64,000 nt of DNA from assembly GCA_031261325.1 (NCBI GenBank), contig JAISKH010000080.1, positions 1 through 64,000 on the forward strand, in the 5' to 3' direction. Below, piece after piece: positions 1-7,913 of this stretch (within the stretch, counting starts at the first letter, position 1; each line of letters starts with the position of its first letter). The translations under genes were made by a program, and so were the position numbers. The notes beneath the pieces are model-generated. The model saw nothing but the letters and a program-made list of their open reading frames with translations, had not been told where the DNA came from and ran no database searches. The DNA comes from Oscillospiraceae bacterium. GTDB taxonomy: Bacteria; Bacillota; Clostridia; Oscillospirales; Oscillospiraceae.

Positions 1-1126
1 GCAACTCCAGCAACGCGCGAATCTTCTCATGCGGGTCAAGCAGCGCGCTGACGCTCATCTCATGGTTCAGCGCGGCAATAATATATGCGATGTACTTGCT
101 GCAATCAACCTCAAAGAACCACGGTCGTTGCTTCAATTCCTCTGTGCGATACGTCAGGTTCGTGCCGAAAACGCCGTCAACAATGCCGTCGGCATACGCC
201 TTGTCAAACGCGTCAAGCCCGTGCGTGAACAGGGCATACGTCGCGCTGATAAAGATTTTGCCCGCGTTCTTGCTTTTCAGGTCGTAGGCAATGTCGAGCG
301 AGGACTCGCCCGATGCGAGTTGGTCGTCGGTGACGAGTATCGTCTTACCCGCAACGTCGCCGCCGAGGTACTCGTGCGCGATAATTGGGTTGCGCCCGCT
401 GACCATGCGCGAGTAATCGCGCCGCTTGTAGTACATGCCGATGTCCACTTTCAGCACGGAGGAATAGTACATGCTGCGATACATCGCGCCCTCATCGGGA
501 CTTACGAGCATGAAATTCTGCGCGTCAAGCGACAGGTCGGGGAAGTGGTGCAGCAGGGCTTTCAGCACCTGATAGTGCGGCATAATGTTGTCAAAGCCCT
601 CCAGCGGAATCGAGTTCTGCACCCGCGCGTCGTGCGCGTCAAAGGTGACAATGTTCGACACACCCATCGTCGTAAGCTCTTGCAGCGCAACCGCGCAGTC
701 CAAGCTCTCGCGTGAGTTGCGGCGGTGCTGCCGACTGCCGTAAAGCAGCGGCATTATGACGGTAATATTGTGCGCCGTGCCGCCGACGGCTTGAATCAGC
801 CGCTTCAAATCCTGAAAATGGTCGTCGGGGCTCATGCGGTTTTTCTGCCCGAACATCGTGTATTCGCAGCTGTAATTGCCCACGTCAACGATGAAATACA
901 AATCCATTCCGCGCACGCTCTCGTGTAGCAATCCCTTGCCGTCGCCGGAAGCGAAGCGCGGGCACTCGTTACCGACCAAGAAGCTCTCGTGAATTTCGCC
1001 GCTGTCCTTTGCCCAACCGAGCAGGTGCCGCTCAATCTTCTCACCAATCTCCCGCGCGCCCTCCATAACGACAAGACCGAGTGGAGAAAAGTGGTTTCCC
1101 GTGTGAAAAATAGTCTCGGCTTCCAT
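1..1126 (-). CDS. prs: Ribose-phosphate pyrophosphokinase (PRPP synthetase), 3' end cut
   Basis: Makes PRPP from ribose 5-phosphate and ATP for nucleotide, histidine and tryptophan synthesis in the cytoplasm. The reading frame stays open from an ATG at 1126, after a strong AAGGGGGCG ribosome site, to the window edge, so at least 375 codons are present and the C terminus is missing. The PRPP-binding loop reads ILVTDDQLASGESS, a variant of the usual VDDIISTGGT loop, and the segment MSPDDHFQDLKRLI is as I recall it from the long (about 380-390 residue) clostridial form rather than the 315-residue classical enzyme. An N-terminal extension of roughly 60 residues precedes the conserved domain. Confident on family; the missing end prevents checking full length. 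Confidence 0.88.
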   Translation of the reverse strand, partial: MEAETIFHTGNHFSPLGLVVMEGAREIGEKIERHLLGWAKDSGEIHESFLVGNECPRFASGDGKGLLHESVRGMDLYFIVDVGNYSCEYTMFGQKNRMSPDDHFQDLKRLIQAVGGTAHNITVIMPLLYGSRQHRRNSRESLDCAVALQELTTMGVSNIVTFDAHDARVQNSIPLEGFDNIMPHYQVLKALLHHFPDLSLDAQNFMLVSPDEGAMYRSMYYSSVLKVDIGMYYKRRDYSRMVSGRNPIIAHEYLGGDVAGKTILVTDDQLASGESSLDIAYDLKSKNAGKIFISATYALFTHGLDAFDKAYADGIVDGVFGTNLTYRTEELKQRPWFFEVDCSKYIAYIIAALNHEMSVSALLDPHEKIRALLEL

Positions 1127-1161
1127 GAAAACGCCCCCTTATTTCTATTTACGCGCGTTTG

Positions 1162-1473
1162 TCAGCCGCCGATTAGCTTATTTATCGTAGACCAAAAGAC
1201 GCGCAACCAGTCGATGACCTTATCCCAGCATTTCAGCAGGAACAACTTTGCCTGATAGCCCAAATCGGGGTCAATAAAATAGAGCATGACAAGCACGACG
1301 ATGATAATCAGTATAACCCTAATGCCCTTTTTCGCAAACAGCACGGCGAACAAAATGGCGGCAATCAAGACGATAAGCGCCGCAATCCGCTCTCCGCTGA
1401 GAAACTCCAGCAACCCGACTCCCGCTTCCGACACGGAAACAGTCTCTGCGCTCAAAATAGGCAAGTTAAACAA
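1162..1473 (-). CDS. Small membrane protein of unknown function
   Basis: 103 residues, family not recognised. The sequence shows two closely spaced hydrophobic helices (about residues 28-48 and 51-67) with a KKG turn between them, then an amphipathic tail rich in Trp and Lys (WDKVIDWLRVFW). The start is a TTG with an AGAGGCG ribosome site six bases upstream; the nearby ATG runs into a stop after three codons. It has its own near-consensus sigma-A-type promoter and sits just upstream of prs in the same direction, but the operator-like palindromes in that promoter suggest separate control. A small envelope or stress protein is a guess only. Confidence 0.6.
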   Translation of the reverse strand: MFNLPILSAETVSVSEAGVGLLEFLSGERIAALIVLIAAILFAVLFAKKGIRVILIIIVVLVMLYFIDPDLGYQAKLFLLKCWDKVIDWLRVFWSTINKLIGG

Positions 1474-1519
1474 TCATATCGCCTCTTTAACTTTGTCGAA
1501 ATATAGTGTACTATGTAAA

Positions 1520-1548
1520 ATTATGTCACATAATATGGTGCTTGTCAA
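1520..1548 (-). promoter_or_regulatory. Sigma-A-type promoter with overlapping dyads, for the small membrane protein
   Basis: On the minus strand TTGACA is separated by exactly 17 bases from CATAAT. The -10 lies in a perfect 6-3-6 dyad (ATTATG-TCA-CATAAT on plus, 1520-1534), and a second dyad ATAGT-GT-ACTAT lies just downstream at 1503-1514. Two dyads over the -10 and start region look like a repressor site. Confidence 0.7.
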
Positions 1549-1571
1549 TAGCGTTTGCGTGCGTTCAACAA

Positions 1572-1608
1572 AAATTACAGCAAATTGTTTACCAACTTGC
1601 TGTAATTT
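1572..1608 (-). terminator. Rho-independent terminator after the UroD-like gene
   Basis: A perfect 12-bp stem (AAATTACAGCAA / TTGCTGTAATTT) with a 13-base loop, followed on the minus strand by TTTTTG. It closes the activase/UroD-like operon. Confidence 0.75.
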
Positions 1609-1662
1609 GATGAGCGCAAGGCTCGCCCCGTTGCGGGTGAGGCGATAATCCCCGCCGGAGAC

Positions 1663-2715
1663 TTACCGCTTCGCGTAGAACTCGCTCGAGTACTCGTACA
1701 GCTCCCGCAAAACAGCATTTTGCACGTCTGGGTTCGGGTGCGATATGGAGCCGGCGACGAGCTTACCGCGCGGCGCGTACTTGTCAACGTACTTGCGCAC
1801 AAGCTCGCGCGCTTCTTTCTCGTCGGTCGCGTCCGCAATGCCCTCAATCGGCACCGTGATTGCGATTTTTTCGGCATAATCGCGCGTCAGCATGTCGAAG
1901 TCGTTAACGTCCTGCGGAGTCCACGCGTCAAGACCCATTTCGGCGAACTCCTTGATGTACTGCTGCGTCAATCCGCAGGAGTGCAGCTCAACGAACTTGC
2001 CCTGCTCGTGCACGTAATCCCAAATCGGTTGCGTAACGGGCATGATGAACTCGCGGAACATTTCGTTCGAGAAGAAGCCGCTGCGCTGATGTCCCCAGTC
2101 GTCGCCGTAAATTACGTAGTCAACGGGCGCGTACTTCTCAAATATGAGCTTCAGGAACCGAATTTTATAGTCGCGCATCGCATCAAAGAACGCCATGACC
2201 TCTTCGGGCTCCTCGTACATCGCGACCAATGTCTCGTCCATCGGCATCATCTCATGCAAACGCTCGAAAATGCCCTCAACACAATGGAAACATATCGGGC
2301 GGTCGGGGTCATAGCGCGCGGTTTGAATCGCAACGTCCGCGTCCCAAGGCATACCGTCAAAATTCGGGAACTTAACTTGGTCGCGCCACTTCGTGATGTC
2401 GGTAATCACGCGATAACCCGGCGTCGGCATCTGCCCGTTGATACCCTCGACGTAAGTCCAATGCTGTCCCCACCAGTCGAAGCCCGTACCCTCAAGCGGC
2501 GCGTGCTCGGCGTAAATGTCAGGCCAGACAACCTGATTGTCCGTCAACCAAATGGGAATCCAAGATGGTTTCTCGCCCTTGAATACCCGCAAGAGGTTTT
2601 CGCGCGCCGTAATCGGTCGGTTGTCGGGAAACAAAGGACGCGGCGGCTGCTGCATCATGAACGGATAGGTTCCGACAGGCTGTCGGGAAGGGGGCATCTT
2701 GTCGTAATCAATCAT
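1663..2715 (-). CDS. Uroporphyrinogen decarboxylase-like protein (URO-D/methyltransferase superfamily)
   Basis: 350 residues, in the URO-D fold superfamily that includes heme-pathway HemE and zinc-dependent corrinoid or coenzyme M methyltransferases (MtaA, MtbA). The segment FVELHSCGLT carries an H-x-C pair (H245, C247) like the zinc ligands of the methyltransferases. The Cys that normally completes the zinc site near the C terminus is not visible; that region reads AGSISHPNPD. No heme genes are near, so true HemE is unlikely. It is the second gene of an operon behind a glycyl radical enzyme activase (87-base gap) and has AAAGGAA before its ATG. Substrate unknown. A methyl-transfer or decarboxylation role linked to the GRE pathway is inference from position. 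Confidence 0.75.
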   Translation of the reverse strand: MIDYDKMPPSRQPVGTYPFMMQQPPRPLFPDNRPITARENLLRVFKGEKPSWIPIWLTDNQVVWPDIYAEHAPLEGTGFDWWGQHWTYVEGINGQMPTPGYRVITDITKWRDQVKFPNFDGMPWDADVAIQTARYDPDRPICFHCVEGIFERLHEMMPMDETLVAMYEEPEEVMAFFDAMRDYKIRFLKLIFEKYAPVDYVIYGDDWGHQRSGFFSNEMFREFIMPVTQPIWDYVHEQGKFVELHSCGLTQQYIKEFAEMGLDAWTPQDVNDFDMLTRDYAEKIAITVPIEGIADATDEKEARELVRKYVDKYAPRGKLVAGSISHPNPDVQNAVLRELYEYSSEFYAKR

Positions 2716-2802
2716 TGTACAGGTTCCTTTCCCTTTATATATTTATAGTTTTTGCCGCGAATTAAATCGCGCACAGCAGTTACAAGGCGTTTTGCCGCAA
2801 TG

Positions 2803-3759
2803 TTAATGTATAATCACAGGCAGCCCGAACGTCTCAAGCTGCGCCTTGCGCGCCTGCATCAGCGCGTCCGTCGGCGGCGTAATCTCAATCGCGGGGTGGT
2901 CGCGCCCCAACCGTTCCCACTTCACAACGCCGAGATTGTGATACGGCAGCAGCTGCACAACGTCAACCGCGTCGCCAAGCTCTTTGATGAACTTCCCGTA
3001 CTCGTCGAACATCTCAACCGAGTCGTTGTAAAGCGTCATAACGGGTATGCGAATCTGGAACTTGCCGCCCGCCGCCGCAATCTTTTTCGCGTTTTCGAGA
3101 ATCAGCTCGTTCGGCACGCCCGTGCCCTTGACATGCAGCTCGCTGTCCATGTTCTTCAGGTCGTACAGGAAAATGTCCGCATACGGCAGCACCTTTTCGA
3201 TAAGCTCCCACCGCGCGAAGCCCGTCGTGTCCACGGCGGTGTGTATTCCCTCGTCCTTGCATCGCTTCAGCAGCTCAAGCAAAAACTCCGGCTGGCTCAA
3301 GCACTCGCCGCCGGAAACGGTAACGCCGCCGCCGGAGGTCTTGAAGAACGGAACCTCGCGCCGAATACGCTCCATAAGCTCGTCCACCGTATATTCCGTG
3401 CCGCACATGTACAGAGCCTTTGCCGAGCAAGCGGCGGCGCAGGCACCGCAATCTGTGCATTTCTTGCGGTCAACCTTAGGCAACTGAACCTCGTCGCCCG
3501 TCGCGCTGCGCTTCTTGTCGCCGAGCGAAATCGCCCCGTTCGGGCAGACGGATAAACACCGCCCGCACTTCTCCGTGCCGACGCACTTAATTTCCATCCA
3601 ATTCAGCTCCGACGGGAACTCCTGCGACTCGGGACTGTGGCACCACAGACAACGCAGGGGACACCCCTTCATAAAACAGGTCAGGCGAATACCCGGACCG
3701 TCGTGCACCGAAAAGCTCTGAATGTCGTAAAATTTCCCCGTCAATTTCTTCTCTTCCAC
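2803..3759 (-). CDS. Glycyl radical enzyme activating enzyme (radical SAM)
   Basis: 318 residues. Uses S-adenosylmethionine and a [4Fe-4S] cluster to place the glycyl radical on a partner enzyme. The radical SAM motif is GCPLRCLWC (C33, C37, C40), preceded by HDGPGIR as in PflA and the dehydratase activases. Two extra ferredoxin-type clusters are present: C59/C65/C68/C72 and C101/C104/C107/C111. This is the organisation of activases for dehydratase- or lyase-type GREs rather than pyruvate formate-lyase. The start is GTG with GAGGTG seven bases upstream; a longer frame upstream has no conserved residues. It heads the operon with the UroD-like gene. No GRE is adjacent; the only one seen is about 12 kb away on the same strand, so pairing them is inference. 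Confidence 0.9.
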   Translation of the reverse strand: MEEKKLTGKFYDIQSFSVHDGPGIRLTCFMKGCPLRCLWCHSPESQEFPSELNWMEIKCVGTEKCGRCLSVCPNGAISLGDKKRSATGDEVQLPKVDRKKCTDCGACAAACSAKALYMCGTEYTVDELMERIRREVPFFKTSGGGVTVSGGECLSQPEFLLELLKRCKDEGIHTAVDTTGFARWELIEKVLPYADIFLYDLKNMDSELHVKGTGVPNELILENAKKIAAAGGKFQIRIPVMTLYNDSVEMFDEYGKFIKELGDAVDVVQLLPYHNLGVVKWERLGRDHPAIEITPPTDALMQARKAQLETFGLPVIIH

Positions 3760-3788
3760 GCGTTTGCACCTCAATCTTTTTTTCTTTA

Positions 3789-3817
3789 ATTCTACTTGAA
3801 TTTGCGGTAGAAGTAAA
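3789..3817 (-). promoter_or_regulatory. Promoter of the activase/UroD-like operon with dyad
   Basis: Minus-strand TTTACT, 17-base spacer, TAGAAT. An inverted repeat TTCTAC-N11-GTAGAA (3790-3812) fills the spacer and touches both boxes, a plausible repressor site. Confidence 0.55.
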
Positions 3818-3864
3818 GCGCAAAATTCAGACGTATTCACGCCCGAATATGGCAATTTACACAG

Positions 3865-4623
3865 CTATATTCCGAAAAACCGTTTCCCGTTGTCCATCGT
3901 CAATTGCGCAAGCTCCTCAACCGAAACGCCGCGCGTCTCCGCGACCTTGCGCGCGATATACGCGAGATTGCGCGAGTCATTGCGCCCGCCGCGAACAGGC
4001 TCCGGCGACAGGTAAGGCGCGTCGGTTTCGAGCATTATGCGGTCGCTCGGCATATTGCGCACGGTTTCAAGCGCGCCCCGCGCGCTCTTGAACGTAATCA
4101 CACCCGTGAAAGAAATGCTCCAGCCCAAGTCCAGAATACGCTTCGCGTGCTCCCAGTCGCCCGAATAGCAATGCACAACCCCGTTCAAGTCGCGGTAATC
4201 GCGGATTATCGCGAACACCTCGTCCCGCGCGTCCCGCTCATGAATGATAACGGGCAGCTTCACCGCGCGCGCAAGCTCCAGCTGCTCGCGGAACCGCTGC
4301 CGCTGCACCTCGCGCGGCGACAGGTCGTAGTAGTAATCCAACCCAATCTCGCCGACGGCGACAGCCTTCGGGTGCTCCAAAAGCCGCGTCATCGTGTCAA
4401 TCGACGCGTCGTCCATATCTTTCGCGTCGTGCGGGTGCACGCCGACCGCCGAGTAAACGAACGGGTAAGCGTCCGCAAGCTCAAGCCCGCGCCGCGCCGC
4501 CGCAATCGAGCTTGAAGCGTTCATAATCAGCGACACACCGCTGTTCGGCATGGAGGACAGAAGCGCGTCCACGTCCTCGGCGTAACGCTCGTCGTCATAG
4601 TGCGCGTGCGTGTCAAAAAACAT
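3865..4623 (-). CDS. tatD: TatD family metal-dependent hydrolase/DNase
   Basis: 252 residues, the usual length. TatD proteins are TIM-barrel metal-dependent hydrolases with 3'-5' exonuclease or DNase activity. Metal ligands are visible in order: DTHAHYDD at the N terminus, GEIGLDYYYD with the conserved Glu, PVIIHERDA, VVHCYSGD, and LETDAPYLSPEP near the C terminus. The ATG at 4623 follows a TAGGGGGTC ribosome site. It is transcribed away from secG with a short shared intergenic region. Physiological role in this organism is not known. Confidence 0.92.
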   Translation of the reverse strand: MFFDTHAHYDDERYAEDVDALLSSMPNSGVSLIMNASSSIAAARRGLELADAYPFVYSAVGVHPHDAKDMDDASIDTMTRLLEHPKAVAVGEIGLDYYYDLSPREVQRQRFREQLELARAVKLPVIIHERDARDEVFAIIRDYRDLNGVVHCYSGDWEHAKRILDLGWSISFTGVITFKSARGALETVRNMPSDRIMLETDAPYLSPEPVRGGRNDSRNLAYIARKVAETRGVSVEELAQLTMDNGKRFFGI

Positions 4624-4654
4624 CGTAAGACCCCCTAAATATTGAAAAAATCAC

Positions 4655-4683
4655 TTGCATTGCCCGCAAATATGTGATACAAT
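4655..4683 (+). promoter_or_regulatory. secG promoter
   Basis: TTGCAT, 17-base spacer, TACAAT, ending about 46 bases before the secG TTG start. Confidence 0.6.
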
Positions 4684-4729
4684 CTGCTGTACGAAAAATT
4701 TATCCCCTAACTTGAGAGGAATGATTGCT

Positions 4730-4954
4730 TTGAAAACTGTATTGGTTATCCTTGATTTGCTCGCCTGCCTTGCCATGATTGCGATTGTCATTATCCAGTC
4801 GGGCAAAACGTCGGGACTCAGCGCGCTGACAGGCGGCAGCGACACTTATCTGTCGCGCAACAAGTCGCAGTCGCTGGACGCGAGGCTCAGTCGCTCCACG
4901 AAGTGGGTCGCCGCGGCGTTCGTCGTCCTTACGGTTATCCTGAACCTCATCTAA
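4730..4954 (+). CDS. secG: Protein translocase subunit SecG
   Basis: 74 residues, the normal size for SecG, the small non-essential subunit of the SecYEG channel in the cytoplasmic membrane. Two membrane helices (about residues 3-21 and 52-72) flank a conserved loop with IQSGKTSGLSAL and a Gly/Ser-rich turn. The start is TTG at 4730, placed nine bases after GAGAGGA; the upstream in-frame ATG at 4721 directly abuts that site and is unlikely. Monocistronic, with its own promoter and a strong terminator. The usual neighbour rnr is absent. Confidence 0.92.
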   Translation: MKTVLVILDLLACLAMIAIVIIQSGKTSGLSALTGGSDTYLSRNKSQSLDARLSRSTKWVAAAFVVLTVILNLI

Positions 4955-4979
4955 AACGCGGTAAAATATGCCCTACTTA

Positions 4980-5018
4980 CATTCACCCTCAAGCCTTTCG
5001 GTTTGAGGGTGAATGTTT
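4980..5018 (+). terminator. Terminator after secG
   Basis: A hairpin of about 16 bp (CATTCACCCTCAA paired with its complement, extended by GCC/GGT, loop TTTC) followed by TTTTG. It lies between the convergent secG and PduL-like genes and may also limit minus-strand readthrough. Confidence 0.85.
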
Positions 5019-5034
5019 TGCCGTTTAATTCAGT

Positions 5035-5610
5035 TTATGCGATTATAACGCCCGTCGGCTCCGCACCAAACAGGGAAGCGGCGTTAACCTCGTCGTAATC
5101 AACGTGCATAAACGTCGCGTAGTCGGGCGACACGCGCGCCACAACCTCGTCAAATATCAGCGCGCGCTCCCCGCCGACCTTGACCTTGACAATTTGCTTG
5201 TCCTTAAGCCCGAACTTCTCCGCATCCTCCGGCGTGAGGTGAATGTGACGCTTTGCGATAATAACGCCCTCGTCAATATCAACCTCGCCCGCCGCGCCGA
5301 CAAGCTTGCACCCGGGGCTTCCCGCAACGTCTCCGCTCTCGCGCACGGGCGGATTCAGCCCAAGCGCGCGCGCGTCCGTAAACGACAGCTCGACCTGATT
5401 AACCTTGCGGCACGGTCCGATTATGGACAGCTCCGTCTTACCCTTGGGACCGACGACCGCGACCTTGTGCGGCGTCGCGAACTGCCCCGGCTGGGACAGC
5501 TGCTTCTTAACCTCAAGCTCAAAGCCAACGCCGAAGAGCTTGTCCAGCGTCTCCCGCGTGACGTGACAGTGCTTACCTGAACCCTCAATTACAATCTTAA
5601 ATTCTGACAT
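5035..5610 (-). CDS. pduL: PduL-type phosphate propanoyl/acetyltransferase
   Basis: 191 residues. PduL enzymes interconvert acyl-CoA and acyl phosphate through a zinc site unrelated to Pta. The His motifs are all present: GKHCHVTRE near the N terminus (usually NRHVHL), KRHIHLTPEDA in the middle and HVDYDEVNAA at the end. The start ATG at 5610 has GGAGG eight bases upstream; a TTG 15 bases earlier lies inside that site. There is no encapsulation peptide and no microcompartment shell gene nearby, so it is likely a cytosolic enzyme used with acetate kinase for acetate or ATP formation. Acetyl versus propionyl preference cannot be told. Confidence 0.88.
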   Translation of the reverse strand: MSEFKIVIEGSGKHCHVTRETLDKLFGVGFELEVKKQLSQPGQFATPHKVAVVGPKGKTELSIIGPCRKVNQVELSFTDARALGLNPPVRESGDVAGSPGCKLVGAAGEVDIDEGVIIAKRHIHLTPEDAEKFGLKDKQIVKVKVGGERALIFDEVVARVSPDYATFMHVDYDEVNAASLFGAEPTGVIIA

Positions 5611-5678
5611 GTTAATTACCTCCAAAACAATCTTTTACAACTTTATCATATCACTTTTGCGCGCAAATTACAACCCCG

Positions 5679-6494
5679 TTACAGCGGAATGTCAATAAAC
5701 CCGTCGCGCGTCAGCGTCTTGCGGGATTTGAACCCGCACACGCGTAACAATTCCTCCATCTCCGCGAACCTGAACCCGATAGAATCGCAGTCGTGACTGT
5801 CGCTCGACAGTATAACCTCGCCGCCGCGCGCGCGCAGCTCCCGCAGCAGCCAATCCTGCGGATACTGCTCCGACCTGCCCACGCGGTACATCGCGCCGGT
5901 GTTAATCTCGAACAATCGGCAGGTTTTCAATATTTCCTCCATTGCGGTGAGCGCCGCCGCGCGATAACGCGGGTGCGCCGTGTCGAACAGACGGTCGCGC
6001 TCATTGTTCTTGTTAACGAGGTCGAAATGCCCAACAATATCGCATTTCGTAATGCGCGCAATGTTCGCCTCCGCCGCGAAATACGCTTCCGCGAACGCGA
6101 TAAAGTCGCCGCCGAAGTGAGCGTTGACGCTCTCAAGCTGACCCGCCGCGCCGTTGTCGACAATCAAAAACTCGCCGCGCGACTCGATAAAATGCGTAGA
6201 ACCGATAATATAGTCCGCGCCGTCGGTCGGCAAATCGCCGTAAGCGTCCTGCTCAACCCCGCAAAACAGCTCAATTTGCCCCGCGTACTTTGCTTGCAAC
6301 CCGCGCATTTCGGCAAAATACAGCGGCATACTCTCGGGCGTCATATTGTAGTCGTCCCAAGAGATGGAGGTGTGCCCGTGCTCGGAAATCCCGAACTCGA
6401 CAAGCCCCTTTGCAATCGCCGCGAGCACCATTTCCTCGGCGGTGTTCGCCCCGTCGGCATAAGTCGTGTGCGCGTGAAAGTTACTCAGCCGCAT
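5679..6494 (-). CDS. hisK: Histidinol-phosphatase, PHP family
   Basis: 271 residues. Hydrolyses histidinol phosphate to histidinol in histidine synthesis. PHP metal-binding motifs are visible: [11 protein letters not shown] at the start, [26 protein letters not shown] and SSDSHD near the end. It is the last gene of the hisA-hisF-hisIE-hisK operon and overlaps hisIE by 14 bases, suggesting translational coupling. HisK/HisJ is the type used by many Firmicutes in place of the HisB phosphatase. Context strongly supports the substrate. Confidence 0.88.
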   Translation of the reverse strand: MRLSNFHAHTTYADGANTAEEMVLAAIAKGLVEFGISEHGHTSISWDDYNMTPESMPLYFAEMRGLQAKYAGQIELFCGVEQDAYGDLPTDGADYIIGSTHFIESRGEFLIVDNGAAGQLESVNAHFGGDFIAFAEAYFAAEANIARITKCDIVGHFDLVNKNNERDRLFDTAHPRYRAAALTAMEEILKTCRLFEINTGAMYRVGRSEQYPQDWLLRELRARGGEVILSSDSHDCDSIGFRFAEMEELLRVCGFKSRKTLTRDGFIDIPL

Positions 6495-7140
6495 CGGTCA
6501 TCTTCTCCTGCTTAACCTTTTTATCAACCACGTGCCGCGAGGAAAGCTCGCGCCGAACGTCGTCCACCGAAATCCCCGCCTGAACCATCAAAACCATGAC
6601 ATGGTAAGCTAAATCCGCAATTTCGTACACAGTTTCAGACTTATCCTCCGCCTTGCCGGCGATTATGACCTCCGTCGATTCCTCGCCTATTTTCTTGAGG
6701 ATTTTGTCCAGTCCTTTCTCGAACAGGTACGTCGTATACGAACCCTCCTTGCCGTGCTCCTTTCGCCCCACGAGCATGTCGTACAGCCCGTCAAGCGAGA
6801 ACGCCGACAGCTCGTCGCTCGCGTAAACCTCGTCGTTGAAGCACGAATCCGCGCCCGTGTGACACGCGGGGCCGTCCTTCAGCACAGCAACCGTCAGCGC
6901 GTCACGGTCACAGTCGGAGGTAATCGACACGACGCGCTGCACATTGCCGCTCGTCTCGCCCTTGCGCCACAGCTCCCGTCGCGAGCGCGACCAGAACACG
7001 GTGCGCCCCTCCGCAATCGTAAGCTCCAAGCTCTCGCGATTCATGTACGCGAGCGTCAGCACCGCGCCGTTCACCGCGTCCGTAACTATCGCGGGAATCA
7101 ACCCGTCCGCGTCGAACTTCAATTCATTCAAATTAAGCAT
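6481..7140 (-). CDS. hisIE: Bifunctional phosphoribosyl-AMP cyclohydrolase/phosphoribosyl-ATP pyrophosphatase
   Basis: 219 residues, the fused HisI-HisE form that performs steps 2 and 3 of histidine synthesis. The N-terminal cyclohydrolase domain (about 1-105) has [41 protein letters not shown] and the zinc-linked CHTGADSCF segment. The C-terminal pyrophosphatase domain (about 115-215) has [24 protein letters not shown] and [10 protein letters not shown]. The ATG follows GGAGG at good spacing. Sits between hisF and hisK. Confidence 0.95.
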   Translation of the reverse strand: MLNLNELKFDADGLIPAIVTDAVNGAVLTLAYMNRESLELTIAEGRTVFWSRSRRELWRKGETSGNVQRVVSITSDCDRDALTVAVLKDGPACHTGADSCFNDEVYASDELSAFSLDGLYDMLVGRKEHGKEGSYTTYLFEKGLDKILKKIGEESTEVIIAGKAEDKSETVYEIADLAYHVMVLMVQAGISVDDVRRELSSRHVVDKKVKQEKMTDAAE

Positions 7141-7154
7141 GTTTCAAACCTCCA

Positions 7155-7913
7155 TTAAACCCGCATATTAACGCCCGCGGCTTGCAGCGCAAGCTTCAGG
7201 TCACGAATCCGCACCTCGCCGAAGTGGAAAATCGAAGCGGCAAGCCCCGCGTCCACGCCGGGCAACGCGTCAAACAGCGTAATAAAATCCTCAATACAGC
7301 CCGCGCCGCCGGAAGCGATTACGGGCAGCGACACCGCGTCGCACACCGCCGCAAGCATTTCGAGGTCGAAGCCGCGCTTCACTCCGTCGGTGTCGATGCT
7401 GTTGATTACAAGCTCGCCCGCGCCGTTGCCCGCGCCGCGCCGCAGCCACTCAATCGCGTCCATGCCCGTGTCCTCCCGCCCGCCGCGCGCGAACACATGG
7501 AACCGCCCGTCCACGCGCTTCACGTCCACGGACAGCACGACGCATTGGTCGCCGTATCGCCGCGCAGCTTCATAGATGAGCGCGGGGTTGCGAATCGCGC
7601 CGGAATTGACCGAAACCTTATCCGCGCCGCACTTCAGCACGCGGTCAAAGTCGTCTAGCGTGTTAATCCCGCCGCCGACGGTCAGCGGTATGAAAATATT
7701 CTCCGCAACCTCCGTCAAGATGTCGGTAAACAGCCGCCGCTCCTCGTGCGAAGCCGTGATGTCATAGAACACAAGCTCGTCCGCGCCGTTGTCGCTGTAG
7801 TACTTGCCCAATTCGACGGGGGAGGACACGTCGCCCAACCCCTCAAAATTCACACCCTTGACTACGCGCCCCGCCCGCACGTCCAAGCAGGGAATTATAC
7901 GCTTAGTTATCAT
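7155..7913 (-). CDS. hisF: Imidazole glycerol phosphate synthase subunit HisF
   Basis: 252 residues, the full family length. The cyclase half of IGP synthase uses ammonia from HisH to form the imidazole ring. The (beta-alpha)8 barrel shows RIIPCLDVRAGRVVKGVNF with the catalytic Asp, PLTVGGGI, GADKVSVNSGA and a second phosphate site at VIASGGAGC. Its start overlaps the end of hisA by 11 bases, with GGGAGG upstream. The partner hisH is not in this window, so the operon is split in the genome or hisH lies elsewhere. Confidence 0.96.
   Translation of the reverse strand: MITKRIIPCLDVRAGRVVKGVNFEGLGDVSSPVELGKYYSDNGADELVFYDITASHEERRLFTDILTEVAENIFIPLTVGGGINTLDDFDRVLKCGADKVSVNSGAIRNPALIYEAARRYGDQCVVLSVDVKRVDGRFHVFARGGREDTGMDAIEWLRRGAGNGAGELVINSIDTDGVKRGFDLEMLAAVCDAVSLPVIASGGAGCIEDFITLFDALPGVDAGLAASIFHFGEVRIRDLKLALQAAGVNMRV

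Noticed and set aside
29..715. 228-codon plus-strand frame at the window start
   Set aside because: It is antisense to prs, whose translation on the minus strand matches PRPP synthetase.
1720..2748. Long open frame on the plus strand opposite the UroD-like gene (342 codons)
   Set aside because: The GC-rich codon pattern opens antisense frames everywhere here; this one has no ribosome site or family resemblance, and the minus frame is clearly conserved.
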